The notes below the pieces were generated by a model, which was not told the origin of the DNA, ran no database searches, and worked only from the letters and a program-made list of their open reading frames with translations. Shown here in pieces: positions 4,994 to 5,712 of a DNA stretch of 5,712 nt (positions are counted from its first letter, which is position 1; each line of letters begins with the position of its first letter). The stretch is from contig CAKQPT010000062.1 in NCBI GenBank assembly GCA_934270345.1, positions 1-5,712 on the forward strand. Reading direction: 5' to 3'. The DNA comes from an uncultured Oribacterium sp. Its GTDB lineage: Bacteria; Bacillota; Clostridia; Lachnospirales; Lachnospiraceae. The position numbers were made by a program, and so were the translations under genes.

Positions 4994-5712
4994 ATGATTT
5001 TAAATATTGCAAACCTTAATAAAACATACGTTGGAAAACAGATTTTAAAGGGCGTCACCTTTCATATCGAGGACAAGGAAAAAGCGGCGATTGTCGGCAT
5101 CAATGGATCCGGCAAGACGACGCTTATTAAGTGTATTCTCGGCGAGGAGGAGCCGGATGATTCCGAGACGGTGATCGCGCTTTCGAAAGGAAAGAAGATC
5201 GGCTATCTCGCGCAGCAGCATGCGGACATGCCGGGCGCGGAAGACGATATCCCGACGGACCTCACGGACGCGAAGGCTCTCGCGATGAAGCAGGAGATCG
5301 AGTCCTACGGGGATGATTTCGACACTCTGTCCGGAGGTCAGAAGACCCGGAAGCGCCTCGAGGAGATCCTCCTTACGAAGCCGGATCTTCTCATCCTCGA
5401 TGAGCCGACGAACCACCTCGACATCGAGTCGATTCAATGGCTTGAGAAGGTGCTGAAGCGCTACGACGGTGCGGTTCTGCTCGTCTCCCATGACCGGTAT
5501 TTCCTCGATCACGTCGTGACGAAGATCATCGACCTCGATAACGGGCGCGCCCGCATGTACCGTGGCAACTACTCTGAGTATGCAGAGAAGAAAAAGCAGA
5601 TCCGGGATGCGGAGCTGAAGGCCTACTATAATCAGCAGGCGGACATCGCGCACCAGCAGGCGGTCATCGATAAGCTGAAGCAGTTTAACCGCGAGAAGTC
5701 CATCAAGCGTGC
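4994..5712 (+). CDS. ABC-F family ATPase (translation factor or antibiotic-protection type), N-terminal part, shortened first ATPase domain
   Basis: The visible 239 residues run off the window. ABC-F proteins are soluble twin-ATPase factors that act at the ribosome, not transporters; some relieve stalled translation and others protect against antibiotics. Seen in order are Walker A GINGSGKT (35-42), Q-loop YLAQQ (71-75), signature LSGGQ (112-116), Walker B plus catalytic Glu in LLILDEPTNHLD (132-143), and the switch His in VSHDRYFLD (164-172). From about residue 195 a charged helical segment begins the interdomain linker. No membrane segments occur. The distance from Q-loop to signature is about 40 residues, against about 95 in B. 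subtilis YdiF as I recall it, so most of the helical subdomain is absent although all catalytic motifs are intact. ATG 4994 was chosen because MILNIANLNKTY is the family's usual beginning; no Shine-Dalgarno precedes it, nor the upstream in-frame GTG at 4970. The gene diverges from tRNA-Val. Confidence 0.85.
   Translation, partial: MILNIANLNKTYVGKQILKGVTFHIEDKEKAAIVGINGSGKTTLIKCILGEEEPDDSETVIALSKGKKIGYLAQQHADMPGAEDDIPTDLTDAKALAMKQEIESYGDDFDTLSGGQKTRKRLEEILLTKPDLLILDEPTNHLDIESIQWLEKVLKRYDGAVLLVSHDRYFLDHVVTKIIDLDNGRARMYRGNYSEYAEKKKQIRDAELKAYYNQQADIAHQQAVIDKLKQFNREKSIKR

Noticed and set aside
4759..5058. 99-codon minus-strand reading frame with the peptide GGLAQLVEHLHHTQGVAGSS
   Set aside because: It is the translation of the tRNA-Val gene and its flanks; this kind of peptide is a well-known false protein from tRNA genes.
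5045..5653. 202-codon minus-strand reading frame
   Set aside because: It lies entirely antisense to the ABC-F gene, whose motifs are unmistakable; long antisense frames arise from the GC-rich codon use.
1..5712. Mobile element, CRISPR array or phage attachment site, including at the tRNA 3' end
   Set aside because: No transposase, integrase, regularly spaced repeats or direct repeat of the tRNA 3' end was seen in the window.

Overview
The window looks like a chromosomal piece of a moderately GC-rich, anaerobic Gram-positive bacterium, most likely a Lachnospiraceae-like member of the Clostridia. The reasons are strong AAGGAG-type ribosome binding sites, a tRNA gene without an encoded CCA, oxygen-sensitive iron-sulfur dehydratase subunits, and an ABC-F protein whose wording resembles that of Clostridia. 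The taxonomic call is an inference from gene content and style, not from a marker gene.

Layout from left to right. Positions 1-444 are the C-terminal end of a serine beta-lactamase/penicillin-binding-protein-like hydrolase, followed by overlapping dyads and a Rho-independent terminator (543-579). A LysR-type regulator (637-1512, minus strand) is transcribed away from a three-gene operon on the plus strand: an SLC13/DASS-type anion transporter (1722-2993), the L(+)-tartrate dehydratase alpha subunit ttdA (3068-3976) and beta subunit ttdB (4000-4629). Divergent promoters can be proposed in the 209-bp gap between regulator and transporter. After ttdB comes a C-rich, strongly structured 3' region (4630-4728) and then a bidirectional terminator (4781-4817). 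A tRNA-Val (anticodon CAC) lies on the minus strand at 4824-4896. A divergent ABC-F ATPase gene starts at 4994 and runs off the window.

How the genes work together: the transporter would import L-tartrate or a related dicarboxylate, probably by sodium coupling or by exchange for succinate. TtdA and TtdB together form the [4Fe-4S] dehydratase that converts L-tartrate to oxaloacetate. The LysR protein is the likely substrate-responsive switch. The same four functions occur in the E. coli ttdR/ttdABT locus, but here the transporter comes first and is shorter. The tRNA and the ABC-F gene are a separate housekeeping/translation neighbourhood.

The most unusual points are: (1) the 3' region of the ttd operon carries four UCCCC motifs, two of them in hairpin loops, plus an 8-base sequence complementary to the operon's own ribosome binding sites, suggesting a 3'UTR-derived regulatory RNA or 3'-5' UTR pairing; (2) the ABC-F gene has a TATAAT box only 9 bases before its ATG and no Shine-Dalgarno, suggesting leaderless translation; (3) the first ATPase domain of that ABC-F protein lacks roughly 50 residues between Q-loop and signature motif compared with relatives such as B. 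subtilis YdiF.
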